Below are positions 8,666-18,660 of a stretch of DNA of 64,000 nt, in pieces (positions within the stretch are counted from its first letter, which is position 1; every line of letters starts with the position of its first letter). Both the position numbers and the translations under genes were made by a program. A model generated the notes under the pieces. The model was not told where the DNA came from, did not search any database, and was given only the letters and a program-made list of their open reading frames with translations. The DNA comes from TMP-86 sp964247385 (lineage in GTDB: Bacteria > Pseudomonadota > Gammaproteobacteria > Steroidobacterales > Steroidobacteraceae). The stretch lies in assembly GCA_964247385.1 (NCBI GenBank), contig CAXTUB010000003.1, forward strand, positions 124,001-188,000, given 5' to 3'.

Positions 8666-10003
8666 TCACGGCCGCGCCGCCGGGTCCCACACCGCTCCGA
8701 CGCTCAGAAAATATCGGTTCTCGTTGTAGCGGCTTTCGGCAATCTCACTGGACTGATGAAACCGCTCATAGCCGGCGGAGACGTTGACATGCCTTCCCGC
8801 GCGCCAGGCAATGGAAGCTGTGCCGTCGCTTTGCTTGGAGCTTGGCGTGCCGTCGATGTAATTGTTTTTGTAGTACCCAAACCCTAACTGCGCAGTCAGG
8901 GTTGGCCGAAGCCGCCGACTCAAACCGCCATTGATTCCGGTCACTGAGTGATTGAGCTGCACCTGGGTCTCATGCGCTTCTTTGGAATAGGACGCACCGA
9001 GGTTGAACCCGGTGCGGTTCTTGGCGAAATCCCAGCCCGCGCGCACATAACGATTCGAGAATGGATCGGTCGAACGCTGCAGGTTATTGGCGCCGAGCGG
9101 AACGTTCACTTGCGCCGGAATCACCACTTGCCCGGGCCCGGTCGCCGGCGTCTGCGATTGCGTTTGCAACGTGCGCAGCAAACTTCCCGCGTCGGAAAAT
9201 TCTTTGCCGGCAAAAAGACTCAGCTTGGAGGATGCCGATACGACGCGCGTGGCTTCCAGGCGAAGCAGCGGCTCGCCCGTCTTGTCGAGATCGGAGTGAA
9301 TTTCGTTGTAGCCTGCTTCGACCGCAAGCGTAGCTCGCGAGGTCGCCGATGCGAATCGGGCAAAGGCCTGCCGGCGCGCGAAGTCTACGTTGTCGACATC
9401 GTTGGAATAATTGATGCGCTCATAGCTCGCATTCAGCGACGCGGAGCGCGATGGATCGAGCTGACGTACGAATGCCGCCAGGCCGCCGTAACGGTTATTG
9501 TCGGCGTCGGTGTCTTCGTAGCTTACTTTTGAATAATCGCCGCCGAGTTTGACGCTGTTCTGCGGACCCAGATTGAACGCAAAACGAGGGCCGGTCGAAA
9601 AATAATTGATGTTTTCACGGTTTTCCGGCGTGTCTGCAACGCCGGGAGTCAGCCGCTGTTGGCCAAAGTTATCTTGCGCATACCAATCGAATCGATCGGG
9701 CACGAAACTGAAGTCTCCGTAGGCCGCAGCATCGCCGACGACGTCACTCGAAAAAGTGTCTTTATCGTAGTTCTCGTACTGCAAGTTCGCGCGCACGTCG
9801 GCCTGCGTGCGCACCGTTGCCTCGTGGAACAGCAAGTTGCCGCTCACATCGTAAACCGTGTCCTTGATCTGATCGTCGTGGGTGCGAGCGATGTTATCGC
9901 TGCGGATGACGCCTGCGCTCACGCCGCCGTTCACATCGGCCGCAACCGCGGCCGCACTCGAGACCTGCATCGCGCCGATACAGAGCACACGAAGAATTCG
10001 CAT
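8666..10003 (-). CDS. XrtA-associated outer-membrane beta-barrel
   Basis: 445 residues starting at an ATG 1 bp after the stop of the tyrosine kinase gene. A signal peptide (MRILRVLCIGAMQVSSAAAVAA) precedes a mature chain of alternating short amphipathic strands with frequent Tyr/Phe and Asn/Asp turns, ending in YFLSVGAVWDP. This is typical of the TIGR03016-type outer-membrane proteins of PEP-CTERM loci. Its place beside a short OPX protein without a membrane-spanning helix suggests it is the outer-membrane half of a composite OPX/beta-barrel export channel. That role is inferred from position and size, not from a diagnostic motif. Confidence 0.85.
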   Translation of the reverse strand: MRILRVLCIGAMQVSSAAAVAADVNGGVSAGVIRSDNIARTHDDQIKDTVYDVSGNLLFHEATVRTQADVRANLQYENYDKDTFSSDVVGDAAAYGDFSFVPDRFDWYAQDNFGQQRLTPGVADTPENRENINYFSTGPRFAFNLGPQNSVKLGGDYSKVSYEDTDADNNRYGGLAAFVRQLDPSRSASLNASYERINYSNDVDNVDFARRQAFARFASATSRATLAVEAGYNEIHSDLDKTGEPLLRLEATRVVSASSKLSLFAGKEFSDAGSLLRTLQTQSQTPATGPGQVVIPAQVNVPLGANNLQRSTDPFSNRYVRAGWDFAKNRTGFNLGASYSKEAHETQVQLNHSVTGINGGLSRRLRPTLTAQLGFGYYKNNYIDGTPSSKQSDGTASIAWRAGRHVNVSAGYERFHQSSEIAESRYNENRYFLSVGAVWDPAARP

Positions 10004-10004
10004 G

Positions 10005-10973
10005 CTATTCGCCGCCGAGGCCTGCGCGGTCAGCGCTGCCCACGGGACCGCCTGACGCGGCGGCCTCGTCGGGTGAATCACCATAGCTGCCGTACCCGCC
10101 GTAGCCGTAATAGCCATCTGAAGTCGCCATATGGCTCTGATTCAAGACGAACCCGAGCGGCTTGTCGCCAACGAATCCCAGCGCCTCCTGCACAGCGCGC
10201 TGCGGCGTAACGCCAGCGCGCACCACCATGACGATCTGCCCCACGAGCTGCACGATGGTCTGCGACTCGCTCGACAAGAGAAGCGGCGGCGAGTCGAGCA
10301 ACATGACTCGGCGCGGGTCGTAGGTGGCGAGGCGCTCGATCATCTTCAGCATGCGCGCGCTGCCCAATAACTCAGTCGCCGATTCGTTCTGCTTGCCGGC
10401 CGGCAGAATCGAAAGACCCGGAACATCGGTGGGCAAAACCAAGGTTTCCACGTCGAGTCTCTCATCGAGCAGCGCATCGAGGAGCCCGCGCTCCTTCTCC
10501 GCGCCAAACAGCTTGCTCACATGCGGCTTGGCCACATCGGCATCGATCAGCAGCGCCGTGAAGTCTTTCTCGCGCGCAAGACTCAGTGCCAGGTTGACAC
10601 TGGTGAACGTCTTGCCATCGCCGCTCAACGCGCTAGCCATCATGATGAGCTGCGCGTCACGGGCGCGCGCCGCCTTCAACTTCCTGACTTGATCGAGAAG
10701 CGGCCGCTTGATCTGCCGGTATTGATCGGCAATGCGGCGCAGTTGCACTCGCTCGGGCAGGAAACCCGCGGCTTCCAGCGCGGCGCGATCGATGGAGATG
10801 AAACTTTCGTGCTGGATTCTGGGCGGCAACTCCAAAATTGCAGCGTCGCTTGGCGGCTGCGAGCTCCCCGCCGAACCCGGCTCTCGAATCTCGCGCACCG
10901 CCTCGCGTGAACCCGCATCGAGCGGCGCGCCGGCGCTGCGGATCTTGGCGATCGCTCGCTCGACTACGGTCAT
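10005..10973 (-). CDS. XrtA-system tyrosine autokinase (BY-kinase)
   Basis: 322 residues with the BY-kinase set: Walker A SALSGDGKT (Lys121), Walker A' LLIDADV (about 142-148), Walker B VMLLDSPPLLL, and a tyrosine-rich tail (GYYGYGGYGSYGD) where autophosphorylation occurs. There is no membrane domain, so the activator is the separate chain-length protein encoded just upstream, as in Gram-positive CpsC/CpsD. The ATG at 10973 overlaps that gene's stop as ATGA. The kinase should cycle between phosphorylated and unphosphorylated states to control polymer length, with the phosphatase at 1611-2165 a candidate partner. Confidence 0.93.
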   Translation of the reverse strand: MTVVERAIAKIRSAGAPLDAGSREAVREIREPGSAGSSQPPSDAAILELPPRIQHESFISIDRAALEAAGFLPERVQLRRIADQYRQIKRPLLDQVRKLKAARARDAQLIMMASALSGDGKTFTSVNLALSLAREKDFTALLIDADVAKPHVSKLFGAEKERGLLDALLDERLDVETLVLPTDVPGLSILPAGKQNESATELLGSARMLKMIERLATYDPRRVMLLDSPPLLLSSESQTIVQLVGQIVMVVRAGVTPQRAVQEALGFVGDKPLGFVLNQSHMATSDGYYGYGGYGSYGDSPDEAAASGGPVGSADRAGLGGE

Positions 10974-12586
10974 GCGCCATGCCCCGGCAGCGCGAGCCGG
11001 AATCCCGCCCGGCCCAAAAGCAGCGCCATTCCACATGCCGCCAATAGCGCGCCTGCGGCCGCTGAGTAAGCCATCACACGCGAGCGCGTATCGCCTTTCA
11101 TCTTGCCAGGGAATGCCGTGCTGACCGCACCGAGCACCGTCACGCCGCTGATCGCCGCCAAGGTGTTGACCGACCAAAACACCGGGCGCAGCCGGTTGAG
11201 CGCATACGCAAGCGCTGCGCCGGCGGCCAGCGCCGCCGCGAGCACCCCTGCGACGAACAAGGTTCGTTTCGGAAACACCGGCGCGAACTCGGCGTTCGGC
11301 GGCTCGATCATGTCGAAGCGCATGGTGCCGCTGGTATCCGCCTCTTGTCCGAGACGAGCTTTCTCGAGCTGCGTGAGAAGCGCCGTGTATTGAGTCTTGT
11401 TCACATCGTAATCTCGATTCAGCTGCGCATACTGCGCTTCCACCTGCGGCATGGTGTCGAGCGCACTGCGAAGCTGCTTGACGCTTGCAAGGTGATCCCC
11501 GACCTGGCGGCGCAAACTTGCAATCTCCACATCGGCTTGATTCACCGCGAGCTGAATACTTTGATACACGGGATTGGCGCCGGCCCCGCTCGCCGCCACC
11601 GCGCTCGCATCACCGCGTTTCAGGGACTCAATCTCCGCCGCGCGCCGCTGCTTCAATTCGGCGAGCGTCTGACGCGTTGCGATGACATCGGGGTGCTTGT
11701 CGGTAAAACGCAGCAGCAATTCATCCAGCTTGGCCTGAGTTTCGCGAATGCGAGATTGCACATCGCCGCCACCGGCTGCCGCACCGGAAACAGGTGCGAT
11801 CATGGTGCTCGACGCAGAGATCGCGGTTTCGCCGTGCAGTTGCTTCTCAAGCTCCGAGCGCCTCGACAACGCGACATCGAGATTGCTCTGCGCGGTCTTC
11901 GCGGCGTCCATTTCGGTTTGCAGCCGCGCGAAATAGCCACCCTGCTCTGACGGCATGGCGTTCACGTTCTGCTTCTTGAAATCGGCAAGGCGATCTTCCG
12001 CGGCGCGCAACCGCCCCTCGATTTCCTTAAGCTGAGCTTCCAGGAATTTCTGCGCGTTCTGCGAGCCCTCCCGCTTACCGCCGAGGGTGTTCTCGATCAA
12101 CGCCTTCATGAGCGCCCGCACGATAGCGAGCGCCCGCTCGCGCTTGCTGTCTTGGTACTCGACACCGTAAATGCTGCCCTGCGCATCGCGGTTCGCATCG
12201 CCTTCGCTGCCCGACTTCACCGTGATGGCCACGCGCTCGCGAAAGCCATCGAGAATGGCGGTTTCCTTGCGCGCATCGCCCCGGGCCGAATCGAGTAAAC
12301 CGCTTTCACGCGCAATTTTCGCGAGCTCCGGACCGCCAAGCAGCGATTGGCGCACGTAATTCAATTGCGCATTCACATCTTGCTCGACGACCAAGCCCTG
12401 CAGGGCGGGCTTCAGTGCGCTGCGCGTGTCGACGAATACGCGTGCGTTCGCTTGGTAGATATCAGGCAGCGCAAACACCACGGCCCAACCGATGATCGCG
12501 ACCGCCCATGCCGCGCCAAGCGCGAGCCAGCGAAAGCGCCACGCGCCATTGATCTCTTCGAGGACTTGCTCGACCGCCGCGTTCAT
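10970..12586 (-). CDS. XrtA-system polysaccharide chain-length determinant (PCP)
   Basis: 538 residues. A membrane segment near residues 18-38 is followed by a Wzz-type domain (DIYQANARVFVDTRSALKPAL), a long periplasmic coiled coil (roughly 170-410, rich in Glu/Lys/Gln heptads), and a second membrane segment preceded by the proline-rich PPNAEFAPVFPKR motif. A further pair of short hydrophobic segments follows near the C terminus. It sets chain length and gates the export machine together with the BY-kinase. It matches the chain-length family of PEP-CTERM loci (TIGR03007 type). It is translationally coupled to the kinase and lies 39 bp downstream of the OPX gene. Confidence 0.93.
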   Translation of the reverse strand: MNAAVEQVLEEINGAWRFRWLALGAAWAVAIIGWAVVFALPDIYQANARVFVDTRSALKPALQGLVVEQDVNAQLNYVRQSLLGGPELAKIARESGLLDSARGDARKETAILDGFRERVAITVKSGSEGDANRDAQGSIYGVEYQDSKRERALAIVRALMKALIENTLGGKREGSQNAQKFLEAQLKEIEGRLRAAEDRLADFKKQNVNAMPSEQGGYFARLQTEMDAAKTAQSNLDVALSRRSELEKQLHGETAISASSTMIAPVSGAAAGGGDVQSRIRETQAKLDELLLRFTDKHPDVIATRQTLAELKQRRAAEIESLKRGDASAVAASGAGANPVYQSIQLAVNQADVEIASLRRQVGDHLASVKQLRSALDTMPQVEAQYAQLNRDYDVNKTQYTALLTQLEKARLGQEADTSGTMRFDMIEPPNAEFAPVFPKRTLFVAGVLAAALAAGAALAYALNRLRPVFWSVNTLAAISGVTVLGAVSTAFPGKMKGDTRSRVMAYSAAAGALLAACGMALLLGRAGFRLALPGHGA

Positions 12587-12625
12587 GGCGATGCACTCCT
12601 GAACAACGTCACGCGAAACAGCTCA

Positions 12626-13216
12626 CTAGAACAAGGTTTCGGGAATCACGAGCACATCGCCGGGCTTCAATGTCAAGTTCTGCTGCATGTCTCCTTTATT
12701 GACCAACGCCTCGAGCTTGAGCTTGGTCTCCTGAGCCCGGCCATTTTCTGTTCGGACCAGCTTGGCGCGATTGCCGGCGGCGTACTGCGTCAGCCCGCCG
12801 ACGGCCAGCACGGCATCGAGCACGGTCATTCCTTCGCGATACGCGATGGATTGCGGGTGGATCACCTGGCCAATGACCTTGACCTGGCTGAACGCGCTCA
12901 CCGGCTGGGTGACGATGACGTTGACCTGCGGCGACTTCACGTACTCGCTCAACACTTTTTCGATGTCGCGCGCCAACACCGATGGCGTCTTGCCCACCGC
13001 CGTCATGTCTTCGACGAGCGGGGTCGAGATCTTGCCGTCGGGCCGCACCGGCACCGTCGCAGAAAGCTCAGGATTACGCCACACGAAGATCTGTACCGTA
13101 TCGCCCGGTCCGATGACGTATGCGGGTGACACGGTGCCTGGCGGCGCACCGGCCGGCATTTGCGCTGAGACGCCGACACTCCACAACACCAGCAGGCCGG
13201 CAGCTAGAAGCTTCAT
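12626..13216 (-). CDS. XrtA-system OPX polysaccharide export protein
   Basis: 196 residues: a type I signal peptide (cleavage near VSA-Q, about residue 19, with no lipobox), a Poly_export/PES domain starting at YVIGPGDTVQIFVWRNPELS, and one SLBB domain (VKVIGQVIHPQSIAYREGMTV region) ending in GDVLVIPETLF. It lacks the extra SLBB repeats and the C-terminal amphipathic helix by which Wza spans the outer membrane, so a separate outer-membrane partner is expected; the barrel at 8666-10003 fits. It is the first gene after a 61-bp gap downstream of xrtA and may have its own promoter. Confidence 0.92.
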   Translation of the reverse strand: MKLLAAGLLVLWSVGVSAQMPAGAPPGTVSPAYVIGPGDTVQIFVWRNPELSATVPVRPDGKISTPLVEDMTAVGKTPSVLARDIEKVLSEYVKSPQVNVIVTQPVSAFSQVKVIGQVIHPQSIAYREGMTVLDAVLAVGGLTQYAAGNRAKLVRTENGRAQETKLKLEALVNKGDMQQNLTLKPGDVLVIPETLF

Positions 13217-13277
13217 GACAATATCTTAGCAACGTATAAGAAAAATCAGCGAGTTGGTTGATCGATCGCGCACTGCA

Positions 13278-14766
13278 TCACGGAATGTCGGCCCGTGCGC
13301 CGGAGCCGGCGGCGAATTCGGTAAGGCGCCGCCGCGCCGCGTGACAATCGGTATCGCACCGAGCGCGAAGCACGGTGACGCGCGAGGCGATGGGACCTCG
13401 CATGGCAGCCATCGCGTAGGTCAGCTGCTCGAGCAATCCGGAGCGGACGGCGCGCTTGCCGATGCGGTAAGCCCGCCAATAGAGCCATTCGCCGCCTTGC
13501 GCATCGCGCACTCGCGTCTCGTCGAACGCCGAGCTTGCAAGACCGGTCAATTCCACTTCGCGCGTACTCATGCCGATCGCATCGTTTTCCTCGTTGACGA
13601 GCTCCTTATCCTGATACTGCTCGGCGTATACCGCGCGATACATCTCGATTCGCTCGGCCCCGCGAGTGTAAGCCGCCGACGATTGCGCGTCTGCTCCTGC
13701 ATATTTCGGCTTCCAGTCCGCATCCGCCGATGCTTGCGCCCAGCCGCCCTCCATCAGCGTAGGCAGCGATATGGCGACGCTCGGCGCGTCATGAAACTCC
13801 CTAGCGAGCAAGAATGCGGGCGCGGCGAGCAGAGCAATGCCCGCGACGTAGGGTGTGAAGCGCTCGGTCCGATTGAACGATTGGCGCGCATCAATCGGTT
13901 GCTGCAGAGGGACACCCTCACTTCGAGCCTTGGGCTGCACGAAATATAAATAAGCGCACATCAACACAGCGAACAATGCCCAGCCGAAGCCATAGTGCGA
14001 CTTGACCACCAGGTAATGCTGCATATGTGTCAAGTGGCCTGCGATCACGATGAGATAGACGCGCACCCAATTGGCGCCCAGGCCGACGAGCACGGCGACG
14101 GCGCATAGCAAGGCTCGACGCGGCCGGCTCGCATCTTGGAGTTCGCCATACAATGCCGACACGGCGGCGGCGATGAGAATGAAGTTGAGTCCAGCGCAAC
14201 TCGAGGCCACCTCGAACGCGCCCTCGGGAATGATGATGAGCGGATGCTGAAGCTGCGCAGAGATGCCGCTGATCCACAGCATGATCGTCACGGCATGCGT
14301 GGTCATCCAGCGCAGCGGGCCGATGATCACGCCCCACATCGGGATGGCCAGATACAGATACGCAATGGGGAATGCGGCGATGAGAGCGACACGCCAGCCG
14401 AAACATGCCAGAACGGCAAGCCAAAGGATGGCGGGTAGGACCACTTGATGACCCGTTTGAATTCCAGCCAAGTAGCTGATCAGCCAAGCGAACGCTACAC
14501 TTGTAAGACACAGCGCCGCCAGGAGATGCGGCTCGACGGGCTGCGCATCGAACGCGGCCCGCCGTCGCCAGAGCATCCACCCACAGATTACGGCAACGAG
14601 TGCTCCGTATTGATACGTATCGTTGGCGGCGCTGAACCACAGCTCGAACAGCGACCGGGTGCTGGGCCAGTACAGCGCGCACACCATGAAAGCGAGCGCG
14701 TAGATTTTCACCGCGGTCCGCGGCCGCGCCCGACTCAGCACTGCCGTGCGCAAGGTGTTGGCTGGG

Positions 14767-14774
<8 letters not shown>
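13278..14774 (-). CDS. xrtA: Exosortase A fused to an EpsI domain
   Basis: 498 residues. The first about 280 form a polytopic exosortase with the three family residues in order: Cys193 in VASSCAGLNF, Arg238 in NWVRVYLI and His260 in SHYGFGW, the proposed transpeptidase triad. The last about 200 residues are an EpsI-type (TIGR02914-like) periplasmic domain containing RGAERIEMYRAVYAEQY and GGEWLYWRAYRIG. The enzyme should cleave PEP-CTERM proteins and transfer them to an envelope acceptor; the product at 18245-18463 is a ready substrate. The start overlaps the prsR stop by 8 bp, placing it in one operon with prsK and prsR. Confidence 0.95.
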
Positions 14775-16114
<1,340 letters not shown>

Positions 16115-16125
<11 letters not shown>

Positions 16126-18070
16126 GGGATGGCTCCAACACAGGGGCAACAGGCAGGCTAATGCAAAAGGACGTGCCCAGGCCGGGCTCACTGCGCACTT
16201 CTACGTTTCCGCCCATGGCGCGCACATGCTCGCGCGCTTGATACGCGCCGATTCCCATGCCTGCCGCACCCTTGGTCGTCTGGAAAGGACGAAACAGCCG
16301 GTCGCGCACGAATTCTTCGCTCATGCCATGACCATCATCCTCGACCACGATGAGCGCAACGCCCGCGCGCGCACTCACGCCGACGCGCACCTGGCCCGTG
16401 GACGGCGTGGCGTCCTGCGCATTTCGAATCACATGCTCGAGCACGGCGGTCAATGCGCCGGGCTCGCCCATGACTTGCACGCGCGCCATGCTTTCCGCGC
16501 GCGGCACGGGCATTCGATCCGCGCAGTGTGCGACTGCTGCCAAGGCGACCTCATCCAACCAGAGCCGCGCCAGCGGGCGAGCTTCCTGCTCCGGACGAAA
16601 ATGCTCGATGACGCGGCGAATGCGCTGCACCACGTTGTCGCTGGTGCGAATGGCATCGTCGATGAACTGCGGATTCGCTTTGTGTTTGCGCGCGTTGGCA
16701 ACGACCAGCGCCAGTTGGGCCGCGGAGTTTTTCAAGTCGTGAACGAGAAAGACGCTCATGCGGGCGAACGCCTCGAGTTGGGAATTTTCCGCGAGCTTCT
16801 GACTCGCCTCGTACTGAGCAATCTGCAGGCCGACATGGCGCCCGAGCACGAGGAGAAGATCCCGATCCTCGTAGCTGAGCTCGAATGCGGGCGGATGGCG
16901 CAAAACGAACACACCAAGCAGCGCATCGCCGAGCAAAACGGGCGAGATCAAATGTTCCGCATCGATGATCCATCCGCTGCGCAATTGCTCGCGCATGGCC
17001 GCGTCGATTGCAGGGGTGGGCATGACGGGGTTGGCTCTCACATGCCACTCACCGCGCCGCTCAAAGTGATTTCCGAGCGCCAGCGCAACGAAGAGCGCAC
17101 CGCCGTCGCTCCCGAGCGCCGTTGCCACGGCGCGCACCGAGGTGGCATAGGGCGACGCGCCCAGAGTCGACATGGTGTCATTGAAGCGCAACCACTCCGC
17201 GCGGTAATCGTACTTCTGTCGATACCAGTGCTTCGCGATCCAAACCCGCACTTCGGCGCGCATCTCGCGAGAGGACAAGAGCGCAATCACGACGGCCACG
17301 GCGCCGATGATCAACGCGAACTGCAACCATTCGCGATGCACGCCACCCGCGGCGTGCAGAGCCATCGCGCCGAGCGCGACCGCGCAGAAATAAAGGCCCA
17401 CGCCGGTCATGGCGACGGTGTAGAACACCGTTTTTTGCGAAGGGGCGAGCGCGGATGGCTGAGCTTCGCGTCCAAGACTCAAAGCGGCGATTGGCAGCGA
17501 GGCGAGAGCCCAAACCGCCGGCCGCAGTGAGCCGGCCAATCCGTCCGCTGCGCTCGTCACCTCGCTCAAGGAAAACATCAGCAAGTCGTAGCCGAAAAGC
17601 ATGGCCAAGACGGCAGTGAACCCGTGGGCCTTCGCAGCGCGGGCGCTTCGGTATGCCTGTTCCACGCAAACGAGGCCGATCAGCGCGAAAATCAAACCCA
17701 GATGAATTTGCAGCGCGAGCGGCACCTCGCGGCCCACGATGGGATAGTCGAACCATGCAAGCGCACCGCCGCTGACCCACAGCGCAACACATGCCAGCGC
17801 GGCAATGAGCGAGAGCCGTGCGAATACGCGACCGGGAATCCGCTCCGCCAGCACGGCGATCCATGCGAGATCCCGCGCGCATTCGAGCCCGAGCATGAGC
17901 GTCGCACTGCGCGAATAAAGAGCAGCGAGAGCCCACGCTGCGGTAGCCGCAAAGGCCATTGCCAGGCGCCATCCTCGGCGCAATACATCGCTGCGCGAAA
18001 GCGCGATTCCGAACAGTGTGAAATACGTCACGCCCGTTGCGAGCCACCCCAGCGACTGGATCACATCCAT
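16115..18070 (-). CDS. prsK: PEP-CTERM system histidine kinase PrsK
   Basis: 651 residues: about nine N-terminal membrane segments (1-265), a GAF-like sensor domain (about 300-420), a degenerate dimerisation/phosphotransfer helix with His444 in LVHDLKNSAAQL, and a HATPase_c domain (VIRNAQDATPS, VVEDDGHGM, GMGIGAYQAREHV). This matches the PrsK family (TIGR02916 type) that pairs with PrsR. What the membrane and GAF regions sense is unknown. It is the first gene of the prsK-prsR-xrtA unit, divergent from the PEP-CTERM gene across a 174-bp regulatory gap. Confidence 0.95.
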
Positions 18071-18083
18071 GGGGTCTGGACAG

Positions 18084-18100
18084 TGTCGGAGGAATTGACA
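18084..18100. promoter_or_regulatory. Imperfect TGTCGG/TTGACA dyad, possible PrsR site
   Basis: An inverted repeat TGTCGG-N5-TTGACA lies about 80 bp upstream of the sigma-54 promoter, a usual distance for an enhancer-binding protein site. A further GACA half-site adjoins it on the left. Related dyads occur at 21500-21550. No PrsR site is known to me, so the assignment is inference from position and from the shared half-site. Confidence 0.35.
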
Positions 18101-18163
18101 GCGCGTCGATCCCGCCTCGGCGCCGAGCAGAGCTTTCCTTTCTTCGCCAACGACTTACCCTGC

Positions 18164-18180
18164 TTGGCCTCGTTATTGCT
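18164..18180 (+). promoter_or_regulatory. Sigma-54 (-24/-12) promoter
   Basis: TTGGCCTCGTTATTGCT matches the sigma-54 consensus: GG at 18166-18167 and GC at 18178-18179 with exactly 10 bases between, followed by T. Transcription would start near 18191, about 54 bases before the PEP-CTERM start codon. A nearby sigma-54 activator gene (prsR) and the orientation make this convincing. Confidence 0.8.
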
Positions 18181-18244
18181 TATTAGGGACCAAGGCCCGC
18201 CGACGGGCGTTGACGCAATCTAGATTTTGTTAAGGAGTGAAGTC

Positions 18245-18463
18245 ATGAAGAAGTTTTATCGATTCGCCGCCCCGGTCATTCTCGGCTTTGGCCCCATGAT
18301 GGCGTTCGCCGGTGCAGGCAACAGCTGGTTCGAAGGCTACAAGCCCGTCATCGTTCGGCCGCCGGTACAACAACCCGTGGGCGTTCCCGAGCCTGCGACG
18401 TTGGGTCTGTTGGGATTGGGTGTCGTCGCTGCGGCTGCCGCTGCTCGCCGCAAGAAAAAATAA
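18245..18463 (+). CDS. Small PEP-CTERM sorting-signal protein
   Basis: 72 residues. A signal peptide (MKKFYRFAAPVILGFGPMMAFA) is followed by only about 24 mature residues (GAGNSWFEGYKP...) and then a complete PEP-CTERM signal: VPEPATLGLLG from residue 47, a hydrophobic helix, and the basic tail RRKKK. Exosortase A should process it just before or within the PEP motif. The ATG at 18245 has AAGGAG seven bases upstream. It lies next to prsK, is served by a sigma-54 promoter and is followed by a terminator hairpin, so it is a monocistronic, regulated gene. Function is unknown; it is close to the minimum size for a sortable protein. Confidence 0.93.
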   Translation: MKKFYRFAAPVILGFGPMMAFAGAGNSWFEGYKPVIVRPPVQQPVGVPEPATLGLLGLGVVAAAAAARRKKK

Positions 18464-18477
18464 CTGAAAGATGAATC

Positions 18478-18508
18478 ACGTGCGCCCGATGGTTGCTCGG
18501 GCGCACGT
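18478..18508 (+). terminator. Hairpin terminator after the PEP-CTERM gene
   Basis: Perfect 12-bp arms (18478-18489 and 18497-18508, ACGTGCGCCCGA and its complement) enclose a 7-base loop, starting 15 bp after the stop codon. Only a weak T-rich tail (TGATCTTC) follows, so termination may be partial, or the stem may mainly protect the mRNA end. Confidence 0.65.
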
Positions 18509-18530
18509 TGATCTTCAAGCGAATGCGTCA

Positions 18531-18583
18531 GGCGCGGGGCCATTGCAGGCGCGGGGCCATTGCAAGCGCGGGGTCGTTACGCA
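18531..18583. repeat. 17-bp tandem repeat, two perfect copies and one degenerate
   Basis: GGCGCGGGGCCATTGCA occurs perfectly at 18531-18547 and 18548-18564, then a diverged copy at 18565-18583. It lies between the PEP-CTERM terminator and the 3' end of the convergent lipoprotein gene. Confidence 0.85.
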
Positions 18584-18601
18584 AGCGCCAGCCGCGCTTT
18601 A

Positions 18602-18660
18602 GTGAACGGTCCCTTTACTGAATGGTCGCTGCTGAATGGTCTTGCCGCTACTGAATGGTC
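18602..18660. repeat. Micro-duplications of the lipoprotein gene's 3' end
   Basis: The decamer CTGAATGGTC occurs at 18618-18627, 18632-18641 and 18651-18660, with a diverged copy at 18602-18611. On the minus strand the rightmost copy is the end of the lipoprotein coding sequence (Thr-Ile-Gln-stop) and the others repeat that end beyond the stop, as if short tandem duplications had occurred. Confidence 0.75.
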
